A stretch of 64,000 bases of DNA from Burkholderiaceae bacterium (lineage in GTDB: Bacteria; Pseudomonadota; Gammaproteobacteria; Burkholderiales; Burkholderiaceae_E). The DNA lies in assembly GCA_024637155.1 (NCBI GenBank), contig JAGXFR010000034.1, forward strand, positions 37,149 to 101,148, given 5' to 3'. The notes beneath the pieces were generated by a model. It saw only the letters and a program-made list of their open reading frames with translations. It searched no databases and had not been told where the DNA came from. Shown piece after piece: positions 54,102 to 63,816 of this stretch; position 1 is the stretch's first letter; each line of letters starts with the position of its first letter. Made by a program: the position numbers and the translations under genes.

Positions 54102-55562
54102 CTACCCGGCCCAGGCCGGGTCGTCGACGCGCACGCGTCCCGTAATCAGCCGTCCCTCACGCGCGCCGGTGGCTTTGCCGCCGGCAACGGCGAGTTGTCC
54201 CGCGACGATCACCGTGTCGATACCGAGGGGAGCACGCGTCGGGTGCTCGAAGTTCGCCGAATCGTGAACGGTCGCGGCGTCGAAGATCACCAGGTCGGCG
54301 ATCGCGCCGGGTCGAATGACGCCGCGATCCGCCAGCCCGAAGCGCGCTGCGGAGAGCCCCGTCATCTTGTGCACGGCCGTTTCGAGCGAAAAGAGCGCCA
54401 GATCGCGCGCGTAGTGCCCGAGCACGCGCGGGAAGGTTCCCCACAGGCGCGGATGGGGGTGCGGATCGTGGGGCAGGCCGTCGCTGCCGATCATCGTCGC
54501 GCCGAAGGCGAGGATGCGCTGCACGTCGGCCTCGTCCATGACGAAGTAGACGGCGCCGGCCGGCTGCAGGGCAGCGATCGCCTGCTCCACAGGGAGTCCG
54601 AGGCGTTCGGCGGCCACCTTTAGGTCGAGCCCGGAGCACTCGGGGTGCGAACGGCTCCAGGTCACGATCACGCGTGACGCGTAACGCACCCCCTCGGCGA
54701 TCAGCACGGTGGATGACGCGCAGTACGGGTAGCAGTCGAGCGCCACCGGCTGCGCGCGCATCGCGGCGGCGATTTTCGCCAGCGTTTCCACCGAGCGGCC
54801 GTGCGACTTCTGTCCGGCCACCTTGTGGTGCGAGATCACCACCGGCACGCCGAGCGCGCGGCCGATGGCGAGCGTCTCGTCGATCGAGACCAGCACGCCG
54901 TCGTGCTCATTGCGCATGTGGATGGTGAAGATGCCGCGGTGTGCGGCGAGCGGGCGCGCCACTTCGATCAGTTCCTCGGTGCTCGCCGCCGCGGCCGGTG
55001 CGTAGTAGGGACCGGCCGACATGCCGGTGGCGCCGGCGCCGAGCGCGGCGTCGAGCTCGGCGCGCATCGCGGCAATCTCGGCGGCGCTGGCCGCGCGATC
55101 GAGCCGGTCCATCGCGCGCACGCGCAGCGTGCTGTGGCCCACCAGCGCCACGCAGTTCGTCGCCGGACGCGCGTCGGCGAGCGCCGCCGCGTAGGCGTCG
55201 AAAGTGTCGAAGCGATACCACGTGCCGCTGTCGTCGAGCAGGTCGAGCGGCGGCGGCGCGCTGGGCGGCGAGGGCGCCAGGCTGATCCCGCAGTTGCCGG
55301 TCACCACCGTGGTCACGCCCTGGAGCAGCTTGGGCAGCATGGCCGGGTCCGAGAGCAGCAGCCGGTCGTCGTGAGTGTGGACGTCGATGAAGCCGGGCGC
55401 GAGCACCTTGCCGTTGGCGTCGATCTCGATGCGGCCGCGGGCGCCGTTCAGCTCGCCCGCGAGTTCGATGCGGTCTCCGGAAATGGCGACCCCGCCCGTG
55501 CGTGGCGGGGCGCCGGTTCCGTCGACCAGCGTGGCATTGCGAATCAGCAGGTCGTAATTCAT
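54102..55562 (-). CDS. N-acyl-D-amino-acid deacylase (D-aminoacylase)
   Basis: A 486-residue amidohydrolase-superfamily enzyme. The metal-binding blocks are FIDVHTHDD, VVTGNCGIS (metal-bridging Cys), SHHKVAG and GSDGLPHDPHPHPRLWGTFP. It hydrolyses N-acyl-D-amino acids to D-amino acids and a carboxylate. It is convergent with the MFS gene 8 bp away and divergent from the branched-chain-type binding protein. The start MNYDLLIRNATLVDG is standard for the family; the longer open frame is not. Confidence 0.92.
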   Translation of the reverse strand: MNYDLLIRNATLVDGTGAPPRTGGVAISGDRIELAGELNGARGRIEIDANGKVLAPGFIDVHTHDDRLLLSDPAMLPKLLQGVTTVVTGNCGISLAPSPPSAPPPLDLLDDSGTWYRFDTFDAYAAALADARPATNCVALVGHSTLRVRAMDRLDRAASAAEIAAMRAELDAALGAGATGMSAGPYYAPAAAASTEELIEVARPLAAHRGIFTIHMRNEHDGVLVSIDETLAIGRALGVPVVISHHKVAGQKSHGRSVETLAKIAAAMRAQPVALDCYPYCASSTVLIAEGVRYASRVIVTWSRSHPECSGLDLKVAAERLGLPVEQAIAALQPAGAVYFVMDEADVQRILAFGATMIGSDGLPHDPHPHPRLWGTFPRVLGHYARDLALFSLETAVHKMTGLSAARFGLADRGVIRPGAIADLVIFDAATVHDSANFEHPTRAPLGIDTVIVAGQLAVAGGKATGAREGRLITGRVRVDDPAWAG

Positions 55563-55717
55563 CACCGCTCCTTCCTCGATCTCAGGCCAAGTTGACCACA
55601 TTTCTAGGAAGCCGGCGCTGGTTTGGGTACGATAGGCGCGCACGCCAATCGGGGCGCGGGGAAAACATTGCCCACGCCCGGTCGGGACCAACATTTTACC
55701 CATGAGGAGATGTCAGT

Positions 55718-56905
55718 ATGAGGCGCACCATGTTGTTGTCCCTGACCGCCGCAGCACTGGCTGCGACGCTGCCCCTGGCGGCCCAGGCGGCCGGTGAAAT
55801 TCGCATCGCCCACATTCACAGCCTGACCGGTCCCCTGGAGGCCTACGGCAAGCAGACGACGACCGGGTTCGAGATGGGCCTGAACTACGCCACCGGCGGC
55901 ACGATGATGGTCGCGGGCAAGAAGCTCGTCATCATCGAGAAGGATGACCAGGGCAAGCCGGACGTGGGCAAGAGCCTGCTCGCCGCCGCATACTCGGATG
56001 ACAAGGCCGACATCGCGGTCGGGCCGACGAGTTCCGGGGTCGCGCTCGCCATGCTGCCCGTGGCCGAGGAGTACAAGAAGATCCTGCTGGTCGAACCGGC
56101 CGTGGCCGACTCGATCACCGGAGACAAGTGGAACAAGTACATTTTCCGCACCGGGCGCAACTCGAGCCAGGACGCGATCGCCAATGCGGTCGCGCTGGAC
56201 AAGGCCGGCGTCTCGATCGCCACGCTGGCACAGGACTACGCGTTCGGCCGTGACGGAATCGCCGCCTTCAAGAGTGCACTCAAGAATGCCAAGATCGTCC
56301 ACGAGGAGTACCTGCCGATCAACACCTCGGACTTCACGGCGGGCGGTCAGCGCATCATCGACAGCCTGAAGAACCTGCCCGGGCGCAAGATCATTTATTT
56401 CTACTGGGCCGGCGCCGGCCAGCCGCTGAAGGTCGCCGACATGGACCTCAAGCGTTACGGCATCGAGATCGCCGCGGGCGGCAACATCCTGCCGGCAATG
56501 GTCGCCTACAAGCCCTACGTGGGCATGGAAGGCGCCACCTACTATTACTTCGGAATCCCGAAGAACCCGGTCAACGAATGGCTGGTGGCCAACCACTACA
56601 AGCAGTTCAAGACCCCGCCCGACTTCTTTACGGCGGGCGGCATGGCGGCGGCGATCGCGGTGGTCGAAGCGCTCAAGAAGACCAACGGCGACACCAACAC
56701 CAACAAGCTCATCGCCGCGATGGAAGGCATGAGTTTCATGACGCCCAAAGGCAAGATGACCTTCCGCAAGGAAGATCACCAGGCGATGCAGTCGATGTAC
56801 CACACGCGCATCAAGGACGATCCCGCCTTCGCGTGGGGCGTCCCGGAGCTCGTGCGCGAGATCAAGCCCGAGGAAATGAACGTACCGATCAAGAACAAGC
56901 GCTAG
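55718..56905 (+). CDS. Branched-chain-amino-acid-type ABC substrate-binding protein
   Basis: A 395-residue periplasmic binding protein (Peripla_BP_6). The signal peptide ends at LAAQAAG. The ligand-binding folds begin IRIAHIHSLTGPLEAYGKQT, and VGPTSSGVALAMLPVAEEYKK is the hinge region. It leads the liv-type operon 55718-60551. The ligand may be an amino acid, amide or aromatic acid. Confidence 0.94.
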   Translation: MRRTMLLSLTAAALAATLPLAAQAAGEIRIAHIHSLTGPLEAYGKQTTTGFEMGLNYATGGTMMVAGKKLVIIEKDDQGKPDVGKSLLAAAYSDDKADIAVGPTSSGVALAMLPVAEEYKKILLVEPAVADSITGDKWNKYIFRTGRNSSQDAIANAVALDKAGVSIATLAQDYAFGRDGIAAFKSALKNAKIVHEEYLPINTSDFTAGGQRIIDSLKNLPGRKIIYFYWAGAGQPLKVADMDLKRYGIEIAAGGNILPAMVAYKPYVGMEGATYYYFGIPKNPVNEWLVANHYKQFKTPPDFFTAGGMAAAIAVVEALKKTNGDTNTNKLIAAMEGMSFMTPKGKMTFRKEDHQAMQSMYHTRIKDDPAFAWGVPELVREIKPEEMNVPIKNKR

Positions 56906-56999
56906 CGTTCGCCGGCGGCACGTCGCCTGGGCGGCGTGCCGCATTCGAATTTCCCTTTCTGCTTCACCGGATGCTCCGGCCCGCGCGCGACCACCGCCC

Positions 57000-57761
57000 A
57001 TGCTTGAAACGCGTGACCTCACCATCCGCTTCGGCGGCCATGTGGCCGTCGACCGGGTATCGTGTCGCTTCGAGGCCGGCACGCTGACGGCGATCGTCGG
57101 CCCCAACGGTGCCGGCAAGACGACCTACTTCAACCTGATCAGCGGCCAGTTGCCGGCCAGCGAAGGCGCGGTGCTGCTCGACGGCGCGGAGATCACCTCC
57201 CTGCCGGCGCCGCTGCGCGCGCGCAAGGGGCTCGGACGCGCGTTCCAGCTCACCCAGCTCTTTCCGCACCTGAGCGTGCAGGAGAACGTGCGCCTCGCCG
57301 TGCAGGCGCGCTGCCACGGCGGCCTGGAACTGCTGCCCCTGTGGCTCGATCGCAAGAAGTGGATCGACGAGGCGGTGGAGATCCTGGGGCAGGTGGAACT
57401 CGGCGAGAAACTCGACGCGACGGCCGCCGCGCTGCCCCACGGCGACCAGCGCAAGCTCGAGGTGGCCATGCTGATGGCGCTCGACCCGAAGGTCTACATG
57501 TTCGACGAGCCCACGGCCGGCATGAGCGGCGACGACGTGCCCGTGGTGCTCAATCTGATCCGGGCCCTGAAGGCGCGCGCCGATCGAACGATCCTGCTCG
57601 TCGAGCACAAGATGGACGTGGTGCGCGAGCTCTCGGATCGCATCGTGGTGTTGCACAACGGCAAGCTGGTGGCCGACGGCGAACCTGCCGCGGTGATCGC
57701 CAGCCCCGTGGTGCAGCAGGCCTACCTCGGCATCGTTCCCGAGGAAGGGGAGGAGCCATGA
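57000..57761 (+). CDS. livG: ABC transporter ATP-binding protein LivG-type
   Basis: A 253-residue ATPase. Walker A is GPNGAGKT, the LivG-type GLGRAFQLTQLFPHLSV follows, and Walker B is VYMFDEPTAGMS. The ABC signature position reads LPHGDQRKLEVAMLM. That is the common LivG variant in place of the LSGGQ signature. It overlaps livF by ATGA. Confidence 0.95.
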   Translation: MLETRDLTIRFGGHVAVDRVSCRFEAGTLTAIVGPNGAGKTTYFNLISGQLPASEGAVLLDGAEITSLPAPLRARKGLGRAFQLTQLFPHLSVQENVRLAVQARCHGGLELLPLWLDRKKWIDEAVEILGQVELGEKLDATAAALPHGDQRKLEVAMLMALDPKVYMFDEPTAGMSGDDVPVVLNLIRALKARADRTILLVEHKMDVVRELSDRIVVLHNGKLVADGEPAAVIASPVVQQAYLGIVPEEGEEP

Positions 57762-58492
57762 GCGCCGTGCTGCAGCTCCAGGGCGTGCACACCCACATCG
57801 GCGGCTATCACATCCTGCACGGCGTCGACCTGGAAGTGCCCGAAGGCCAGGTGACGATGCTGCTGGGGCGCAACGGCGCGGGAAAGACCACGACGCTGCG
57901 CACGATCATGGGCCTGTGGCCGGCCTCGCGCGGCACGGTGAGCTTTCGGGGTGAGCCGATCCAGGGGCAGCCGACCCCCGACATCGCCCATCGCGGCATC
58001 GCCTACGTGCCCGAGTCGATGGGCATCTTTGTCGACCTGACGGTTGCCGAGAACATGGTGCTCGCGGCGCGCGCCGCGCCGCGCGTCGAGGCCATCGACA
58101 AGGCGCGCCTGGAGTGGGTCTTCTCGCTGTTTCCGGCGCTCAAGCAGTTCTGGCTGCACCCGGCCGGCAAGCTCTCGGGCGGCCAGAAGCAGATGCTGGC
58201 GGTGGCGCGCGCGATCATCGAGCCGCGCGCGCTGCTGCTGATCGACGAGCCGAGCAAGGGACTGGCGCCGTCGATCGTGCGCAACCTGATCGCGGCGCTG
58301 CGCGAACTCAAGGCGCAGCGCAGCACGATCCTGCTCGTCGAACAGAACCTCAGCGTGGCGGTGGCGCTTGGTGACCGGGTGGCGGTGATGGACGACGGCC
58401 GCGTGATCCACGCCGGCGAGATGGCCGAGCTGGCGCAAGACGAGGCCTTGCAGCAGCGCCTGCTCGGCCTGTCGATGGGGGCCCACGGATGA
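57758..58492 (+). CDS. livF: ABC transporter ATP-binding protein LivF-type
   Basis: A 244-residue ATPase. Walker A is GRNGAGKTT, the signature LSGGQKQ and Walker B LLLIDEPSKGLAP. GGAGGAG lies directly before the ATG. It overlaps livG and livH by 4 bp each, so the four cytoplasmic and membrane components are translationally coupled. Confidence 0.95.
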   Translation: MSAVLQLQGVHTHIGGYHILHGVDLEVPEGQVTMLLGRNGAGKTTTLRTIMGLWPASRGTVSFRGEPIQGQPTPDIAHRGIAYVPESMGIFVDLTVAENMVLAARAAPRVEAIDKARLEWVFSLFPALKQFWLHPAGKLSGGQKQMLAVARAIIEPRALLLIDEPSKGLAPSIVRNLIAALRELKAQRSTILLVEQNLSVAVALGDRVAVMDDGRVIHAGEMAELAQDEALQQRLLGLSMGAHG

Positions 58493-59484
58493 GCAACGCC
58501 ATCCCGCAAGCGCGTTTCGACGCGATTCCGCTGATCCTGCTGGCGGCGCTCGCCGCGGCCGCCCTGCCGCTGATCGGTTCGCCTTCCACCTGGCTGACCC
58601 TGACCGTGGCCGGACTGGCGATGGGGATGATCATCTTCGTGATCGCTTCCGGGCTGACCCTGGTCTTCGGCCTGATGGACGTGCTCAATTTCGGCCATGG
58701 GGTCTTCATCGGCTTCGGCGCCTACGTCGCCAGCAGCGTCATGGTCGGGATGGTCGACTGGGCCAGCGCCGATTCGCTGGCGCTGAATCTGGGCGCGATC
58801 TTTCTGGCGATGCTCGCGGCGATGGTCGTCGCCGCGGCGCTGGGCTGGGGTTTCGAGCGGATCATCGTGCGCCCGGTCTACGGGCAGCACCTCAAGCAGA
58901 TTCTGATCACGATGGGCGGCCTGATCGTCGGCGAGGAGATGATCAAGGTGATCTGGGGGCCGGAGCAGACGCCGCTGGCGCTGCCGCCGACGCTGCGCGG
59001 CTCCTTCATCGTGGGCGACGCGGCGATCGAGAAGTACCGGGTGCTGGCCGTCGTCCTGGGCCTGGTGGTCTTTGCGGCGCTGGCCTGGACGCTGAGCCGC
59101 ACCAAGGTCGGCCTGCTGGTGCGCGCCGGGGTGCAGGATCGCGAGATGGTCGAGGCGCTGGGCTATCGCATCCGGCGCCTGTTCGTGGGCGTGTTCGTCG
59201 CCGGCTCGGCGCTCGCCGGGCTGGGCGGGGTGCTGTGGGGCATGTACCAGCAGATGGTCGTGCCGCAGATCGGCGGGCAGGTCAACATCCTGCTCTTCAT
59301 CGTCATCATCATCGGGGGGCTCGGCTCGACGCTGGGCTGCTTCATCGGGGCGCTGGCGGTGGGCCTGCTCGCGAACTACAGCGGCTTCCTCGAGCCCAAG
59401 GTCGCGCTGTTCTCCAACATTGCCCTGATGGTGGCCATCCTGTTGTGGCGCCCCCGCGGCCTGTATCCGGTGACGAGCCGATGA
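58489..59484 (+). CDS. livH: ABC transporter permease LivH-type
   Basis: A 331-residue permease with eight or nine helices. The blocks are GLTLVFGLMDVLNFGHGVFIGFG and the coupling segment RAGVQDREMVEALGYRI, followed by FIVIIIGGLGS-type helices. It overlaps livF and livM by ATGA. Confidence 0.95.
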   Translation: MSNAIPQARFDAIPLILLAALAAAALPLIGSPSTWLTLTVAGLAMGMIIFVIASGLTLVFGLMDVLNFGHGVFIGFGAYVASSVMVGMVDWASADSLALNLGAIFLAMLAAMVVAAALGWGFERIIVRPVYGQHLKQILITMGGLIVGEEMIKVIWGPEQTPLALPPTLRGSFIVGDAAIEKYRVLAVVLGLVVFAALAWTLSRTKVGLLVRAGVQDREMVEALGYRIRRLFVGVFVAGSALAGLGGVLWGMYQQMVVPQIGGQVNILLFIVIIIGGLGSTLGCFIGALAVGLLANYSGFLEPKVALFSNIALMVAILLWRPRGLYPVTSR

Positions 59485-60551
59485 ACGCGCTGCTCTCGCA
59501 CGACCTGCCGCGCAGCCGCTGGCTGGCGCTGGCGCTGATCGCGATCGTCATTTCGCTGGCGCTGGCACCCTTTCTGTTTCCCGGAGCGAAGGCGCTCTCG
59601 GTGGCGTCCAAGGTGCTGGTCTTCGTGCTGCTCGTGGCCAGCTACGACCTGCTGCTGGGCTACACTGGCATCGTCAGCTTCGCGCACACCATGTTCTTCG
59701 GGATCGGCGCCTATGGCGTGGCCATCGCCAGCGAGCGCCTGGGCGCGGGCTGGGCGGCGATCGGCATCGGCCTGCTCGCCGCGCTGGCGATCTCGCTGGT
59801 GCTCTCGTTCGTCATTGGCCTTTTCAGCCTGCGGGTCAAGGCGATCTTCTTTGCGATGATCACGCTGGCCGTGGCGACCGCCTTCCAGACGCTGGTCTCG
59901 CAACTGCACGCGTTCACCGGCGGCGAGGACGGGCTGAGCTTCCGCAACCCCGAGTGGCTGAGCCCGTCCTTCGAGCCCTTCGAGAGCGAGATCTTCGGCG
60001 TGTTGATCGACGGCAAGATCCTGACCTACTGGCTGATCTTCGTCGTCGTGGCGGTGCTGTTTCTGATGCTGCTGCGCATCGTCAATTCGCCCTTTGGACG
60101 GGTTCTGCAGGCGATTCGCGAGAATGATTTCCGGGCCGAGGCGATCGGCTATCGCACCGTGGTCTACCGCACGCTGGCCAGCGTGCTGGGCGCGCTCTTT
60201 GCAACTGTCGCCGGCGCGCTGTTCGCGCTGTCGCTGCGCTATGTCGGTCCCGACACGACGCTGTCCTTCGAGATCATGCTCGACATCCTGCTGATCGTCG
60301 TCATCGGCGGCATGGGGACGATGTACGGGGCGGTGCTCGGCGCCGTGCTCTTCGTCGTGGCCCAGAACTATCTGCAGAACCTGCTCGCCGTGGGCGCGAG
60401 CGCCGTGGCCGGCGTGCCCGTGCTCTCGGCGCTGGTCGCGCCGGAGCGCTGGCTGCTGTGGATGGGTGTGTTGTTCGTGCTGTCGGTCTATCATCTGCCG
60501 ACCGGGGTCGTCGGCAAGTTGCGGGTCTGGGCCGCGCGGCGGGTGCGGTGA
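59481..60551 (+). CDS. livM: ABC transporter permease LivM-type
   Basis: A 356-residue permease partner. The blocks are LLLGYTGIVSFAHTMFFGIGAY and the coupling segment QAIRENDFRAEAIGYRTVVY. The ATG at 59481 overlaps the livH stop; the frame is open upstream inside livH and is not used. Its TGA shares one base with the ATG of the next hydrolase gene. Confidence 0.95.
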   Translation: MNALLSHDLPRSRWLALALIAIVISLALAPFLFPGAKALSVASKVLVFVLLVASYDLLLGYTGIVSFAHTMFFGIGAYGVAIASERLGAGWAAIGIGLLAALAISLVLSFVIGLFSLRVKAIFFAMITLAVATAFQTLVSQLHAFTGGEDGLSFRNPEWLSPSFEPFESEIFGVLIDGKILTYWLIFVVVAVLFLMLLRIVNSPFGRVLQAIRENDFRAEAIGYRTVVYRTLASVLGALFATVAGALFALSLRYVGPDTTLSFEIMLDILLIVVIGGMGTMYGAVLGAVLFVVAQNYLQNLLAVGASAVAGVPVLSALVAPERWLLWMGVLFVLSVYHLPTGVVGKLRVWAARRVR

Positions 60552-61384
60552 TGGTGCCGACTTCGCATTACCGGATGTGCGCCGGGCGCGAGATCCACTT
60601 CATGGAGTGGGGCGCCGGGAACGAGGAGGTGGTGCTCGCCTGGCACGGACTCGCGCGCACCGGGCGCGACATGGACCACGTCGCCGCGCATCTCGCCAGG
60701 CGTTTTCGGGTGATCTGTCCCGACACGATCGGGCGCGGCCTGTCGCAGTGGAGCCCGGAGCCGCGCACCGAGTATTGCCTGGCTTTCTACGAAAAACTGG
60801 CGGTCTCGCTGCTCGACCAACTGGGCGTTCAGCGGTGCCATTGGCTCGGCACCTCGATGGGCGGGGCGATCGGCCTGCGCGCGGCGGCGCATGGCCTGAA
60901 AGGGCGCATTCGGCGCCTGATCCTCAACGACATCGGCCCCGAGCTCGGGGCAGCGGCGGTGGCACGGATTCGCGCATACGCGGGCAATCCGCCGGCCTTC
61001 GCCACGATGAGCGAACTCGAGCAGTTCTTCCGCACCGTTTACGCGCCCTACGGGTGGCTCAGCGACGCCATGTGGCACCTGCTGACCGAGACCTCGGCGC
61101 GCCGTCTGCCCGATGGGCGCGTGACGCCGCACTACGACCCGGCGATGGTGCAGCAATTCGAACACTACACCGAAGACCACGTTCTCTGGGACGAGTGGGA
61201 CGCGCTGGAGATCCCGGTGGGGGTCTTGCGCGGCGAGCACTCGGACCTGCTGCTGCCCGATGTCGCCGATGCGCTGCGCACGCGCGGCCCGCGCGCGCAG
61301 CTGGAGACCATTACCGGTTGCGGGCACGCGCCTGCGCTCAATACCGAGGTCCAATACGCGCTGGTCGAGCGCTTCCTGAGCTGA
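60551..61384 (+). CDS. Alpha/beta hydrolase fold protein
   Basis: A 277-residue soluble hydrolase. The oxyanion region is WHGLARTG, and the nucleophile elbow is LGTSMGGAIG with Ser at its centre. The likely acid is in RGEHSDLLLP, and the His is in GCGHAPALN. The start shares one base with the livM stop (TGATG), so it is translationally coupled to the importer and probably acts on the imported compound. Ester, amide or C-C hydrolysis cannot be told apart from sequence. Confidence 0.88.
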   Translation: MVPTSHYRMCAGREIHFMEWGAGNEEVVLAWHGLARTGRDMDHVAAHLARRFRVICPDTIGRGLSQWSPEPRTEYCLAFYEKLAVSLLDQLGVQRCHWLGTSMGGAIGLRAAAHGLKGRIRRLILNDIGPELGAAAVARIRAYAGNPPAFATMSELEQFFRTVYAPYGWLSDAMWHLLTETSARRLPDGRVTPHYDPAMVQQFEHYTEDHVLWDEWDALEIPVGVLRGEHSDLLLPDVADALRTRGPRAQLETITGCGHAPALNTEVQYALVERFLS

Positions 61385-61394
61385 TCCCCTGCAC

Positions 61395-62597
61395 ATGCCC
61401 CTGAATCGTCCCACCCTGCTGCTGCTCAACCTCGGGCACGCCTTCGATCACATGTTCCTGCTGATCTTTGCGACCGCCGTGTCGGCGATCGCGGCGGATT
61501 TCGGCTTCGCGCGCTGGGAGGATCTGATGCCCTACAGCGTGGGCGCGTTCTTCCTGTTCGGGGTCGGCTCGCTCCCCGCCGGCCGCCTGGGCGATCTGTG
61601 GGGCCGGCGACGGATGATGATCGTGTTCTTCATGGGGATCGGCGTCGCGTCGTTGCTCGCCGCGCTGGCGCAGGATGCGTGGCAGATGGCCGCCGCGCTC
61701 ACGCTGGTGGGCGCCTTCTCGGCGATCTATCACCCGGTCGGAATTCCGATGCTGCTCGCCGCGACGACCCGGCCGGGCATCACGATCGGGGTGAACGGCC
61801 TCTCGGGAAACCTGGGGCTCGCGGCCGCCGCGCTGATCACCGGCTTCTTCGTGCAGCTCGGTGGCTGGCGCATGGCCTTCGCGGCTCCTGGCCTGATTTC
61901 GATCGCGCTCGGGTTCTACTTCGCGCGGGTCGCGCCCGCCGAAACCGAGGCGCCCGGACGCCGTGCGGTGAGCGCGGGCGAGCTGCCGCGCACCATGCTG
62001 CTGCGCGTGTTCGTGGTGATGACCTTCACCGCGATCACCGGCTCGCTGCTCTTCAACCTCACCACCAACGGCAATGCCGAGTTGCTGCGCGAGCGCATGC
62101 AGGGCGTGGTCGAGGAGCCGGCGATGCTGGGCTCGCTGCTCGCCGGTGTCTATGTGGTGGCGGCCTTCTCGCAGATCGCCGTCGGCAGACTGATCGATCG
62201 ATTCGAAGTCAAACCCCTGTACCTGTGCATCGTGCTGTGCCAGGCGCCGTTGCTGGCGATCGCCGCCTACCTGGAGGGCTGGGCCTTCTACGCGCTCGCC
62301 ATCGCGTTCATGGTGGCCGTGTTCGGCGCGATTCCCTTCGTCGAGGGCATCTCGGTGCGCTACGTCGACGACCGGATTCGCTCGCGGGTCTCGGGAATGC
62401 GCCTGGCCGTTTCCTTCGGGGTCAGCTCGATCGCGGTCTGGCTGCTCGGACCGGTCGTCAAGGCGGCCGGCTTCGATGTGCTGCTGCTCTCGATGGCCGG
62501 CGTGTCGCTGTGCACCGCCGCTTTCGTCAGCCTGTTGCCGGCAAAGGCTCCCGCGAGGGCCCAGGCGACGGCTGCGCCACCACCCACGCGCAACTGA
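61395..62597 (+). CDS. MFS transporter
   Basis: A 400-residue, 12-helix facilitator. The first helix has NLGHAFDHMFLLIFATAVSAI, and the loop 2-3 motif is GRLGDLWGRRRMM, a good MFS signature. The last residues are a Pro/Ala-rich cytoplasmic tail. It follows the alpha/beta hydrolase by 10 bp. The final 71 bp overlap the end of the convergent diguanylate cyclase gene. Confidence 0.9.
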   Translation: MPLNRPTLLLLNLGHAFDHMFLLIFATAVSAIAADFGFARWEDLMPYSVGAFFLFGVGSLPAGRLGDLWGRRRMMIVFFMGIGVASLLAALAQDAWQMAAALTLVGAFSAIYHPVGIPMLLAATTRPGITIGVNGLSGNLGLAAAALITGFFVQLGGWRMAFAAPGLISIALGFYFARVAPAETEAPGRRAVSAGELPRTMLLRVFVVMTFTAITGSLLFNLTTNGNAELLRERMQGVVEEPAMLGSLLAGVYVVAAFSQIAVGRLIDRFEVKPLYLCIVLCQAPLLAIAAYLEGWAFYALAIAFMVAVFGAIPFVEGISVRYVDDRIRSRVSGMRLAVSFGVSSIAVWLLGPVVKAAGFDVLLLSMAGVSLCTAAFVSLLPAKAPARAQATAAPPPTRN

Positions 62598-63756
62598 CGC
62601 GATTGCGTCCGGCGTCCTTGGCGCCGTACAGCGCGGCGTCGGCCCGGCGCAGCAGGTGGGACCAGTCGTCATCCGGCTGCTCCAGTGTCGCCACGCCGAA
62701 GCTCACGCTCATGCGCAGGGAAAGCGCATCGCAGTGGAACGTCTGTCCTTGGGTCAGGGCGCGCAGCTTCTCGGCCGTGGCCGCCGCGTCCTCGCGACCC
62801 GCCCCCGGCAGCAGCACGAGGAACTCCTCGCCGCCGTAGCGCACCAGCGTGTCGTGCGAGCGGAGGTTCGCGCCGAGCAACGTGGCGAACTGGCGCAGCA
62901 CCTCGTCTCCCACCAGATGCCCGTGCTCGTCGTTGATCGTCTTGAAGTTGTCCAGATCCGCGATCAGCACCGAAACCGGGTGGCCCGTGCGCTGCGCGCG
63001 GCTGACCTCCGCCACCGACACCTCGTCCATCGCCCTGCGGTTCAGTGCGCCGGTGAGCGGGTCGGTCCGCGTCTGCCGCCGCATCTCGCTCTCCATCCGC
63101 GTGACGGCGAGCCACAGCAGGCCGCAGCTGCTGGTGACGGTCACCAGGATGAACAGCAGGAAGCCGATCGCGTGTACGGCGCCGCCGCTGAACAGACTCG
63201 TTACCTCCGGCTCGCCGAGCGCGATGCCGGCGCGCAGCACCATGTAGCCGGAGAGCAGCGCGAGCGGTGCGGCGACCAGCCACTGCCCGAAGCGAAGTTC
63301 GTTCGGGCGCGTGCCCTGCACGGTGGCGTGCAGCAGGGCGAGGGCCTGCAGCGTGTGCACGGTGCTGATCCACACGATGCGCATCTGCAGGCTCGGGACG
63401 ACGAAGACGTGGTAGTGGAAGGCGAGCGCCACCGTGGCGAGCGCCAGCGGCGTGAGCCAGCGCAGCCGCGTTCGAACACCGCGAAACGCCGCCATGCCCT
63501 CGTACATCAGGCCCAATCCAAGGGTGAGCAGCAGGTTGCCGGCGATGATGCCCAGCCACGGCGAGAGCACGTCGCGACCGGCGAGCAGGGCGAAGGCGAG
63601 GGTGATCGAAAGCAGTCCCGCGCCCACCCAGTTGACGCCGGCAAAGGCGGTGACGATGCGCGAGAACACGACCAACAGCACGCCGAAGAAGCCGGCCACC
63701 AGGATCATCACCACCAGCAGCGTGCGAATGTCGAGGAACTGGGACGATCCGCTCAA
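62527..63756 (-). CDS. Membrane-bound GGEEF diguanylate cyclase
   Basis: A 409-residue protein with six to seven N-terminal helices (about residues 1-215), then a GGDEF domain. The active site is GGEEF at 308-312. The inhibitory I-site RSHD (299-302) lies five residues before it, so both c-di-GMP synthesis and feedback inhibition are expected. DLDNFKTINDEHGHLVGD is the metal/GTP block. The membrane part probably senses an unknown signal. The C-terminal tail is Pro/Ser-rich and encoded opposite the end of the MFS gene. Confidence 0.94.
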   Translation of the reverse strand: MSGSSQFLDIRTLLVVMILVAGFFGVLLVVFSRIVTAFAGVNWVGAGLLSITLAFALLAGRDVLSPWLGIIAGNLLLTLGLGLMYEGMAAFRGVRTRLRWLTPLALATVALAFHYHVFVVPSLQMRIVWISTVHTLQALALLHATVQGTRPNELRFGQWLVAAPLALLSGYMVLRAGIALGEPEVTSLFSGGAVHAIGFLLFILVTVTSSCGLLWLAVTRMESEMRRQTRTDPLTGALNRRAMDEVSVAEVSRAQRTGHPVSVLIADLDNFKTINDEHGHLVGDEVLRQFATLLGANLRSHDTLVRYGGEEFLVLLPGAGREDAAATAEKLRALTQGQTFHCDALSLRMSVSFGVATLEQPDDDWSHLLRRADAALYGAKDAGRNRVSCAWVVAQPSPGPSREPLPATG

Positions 63757-63816
63757 TTCAGCATCCCCACGCCTGTTGCATCACTCGTCGCGCCGATCAC
63801 AACCGCTGTCCCGACG

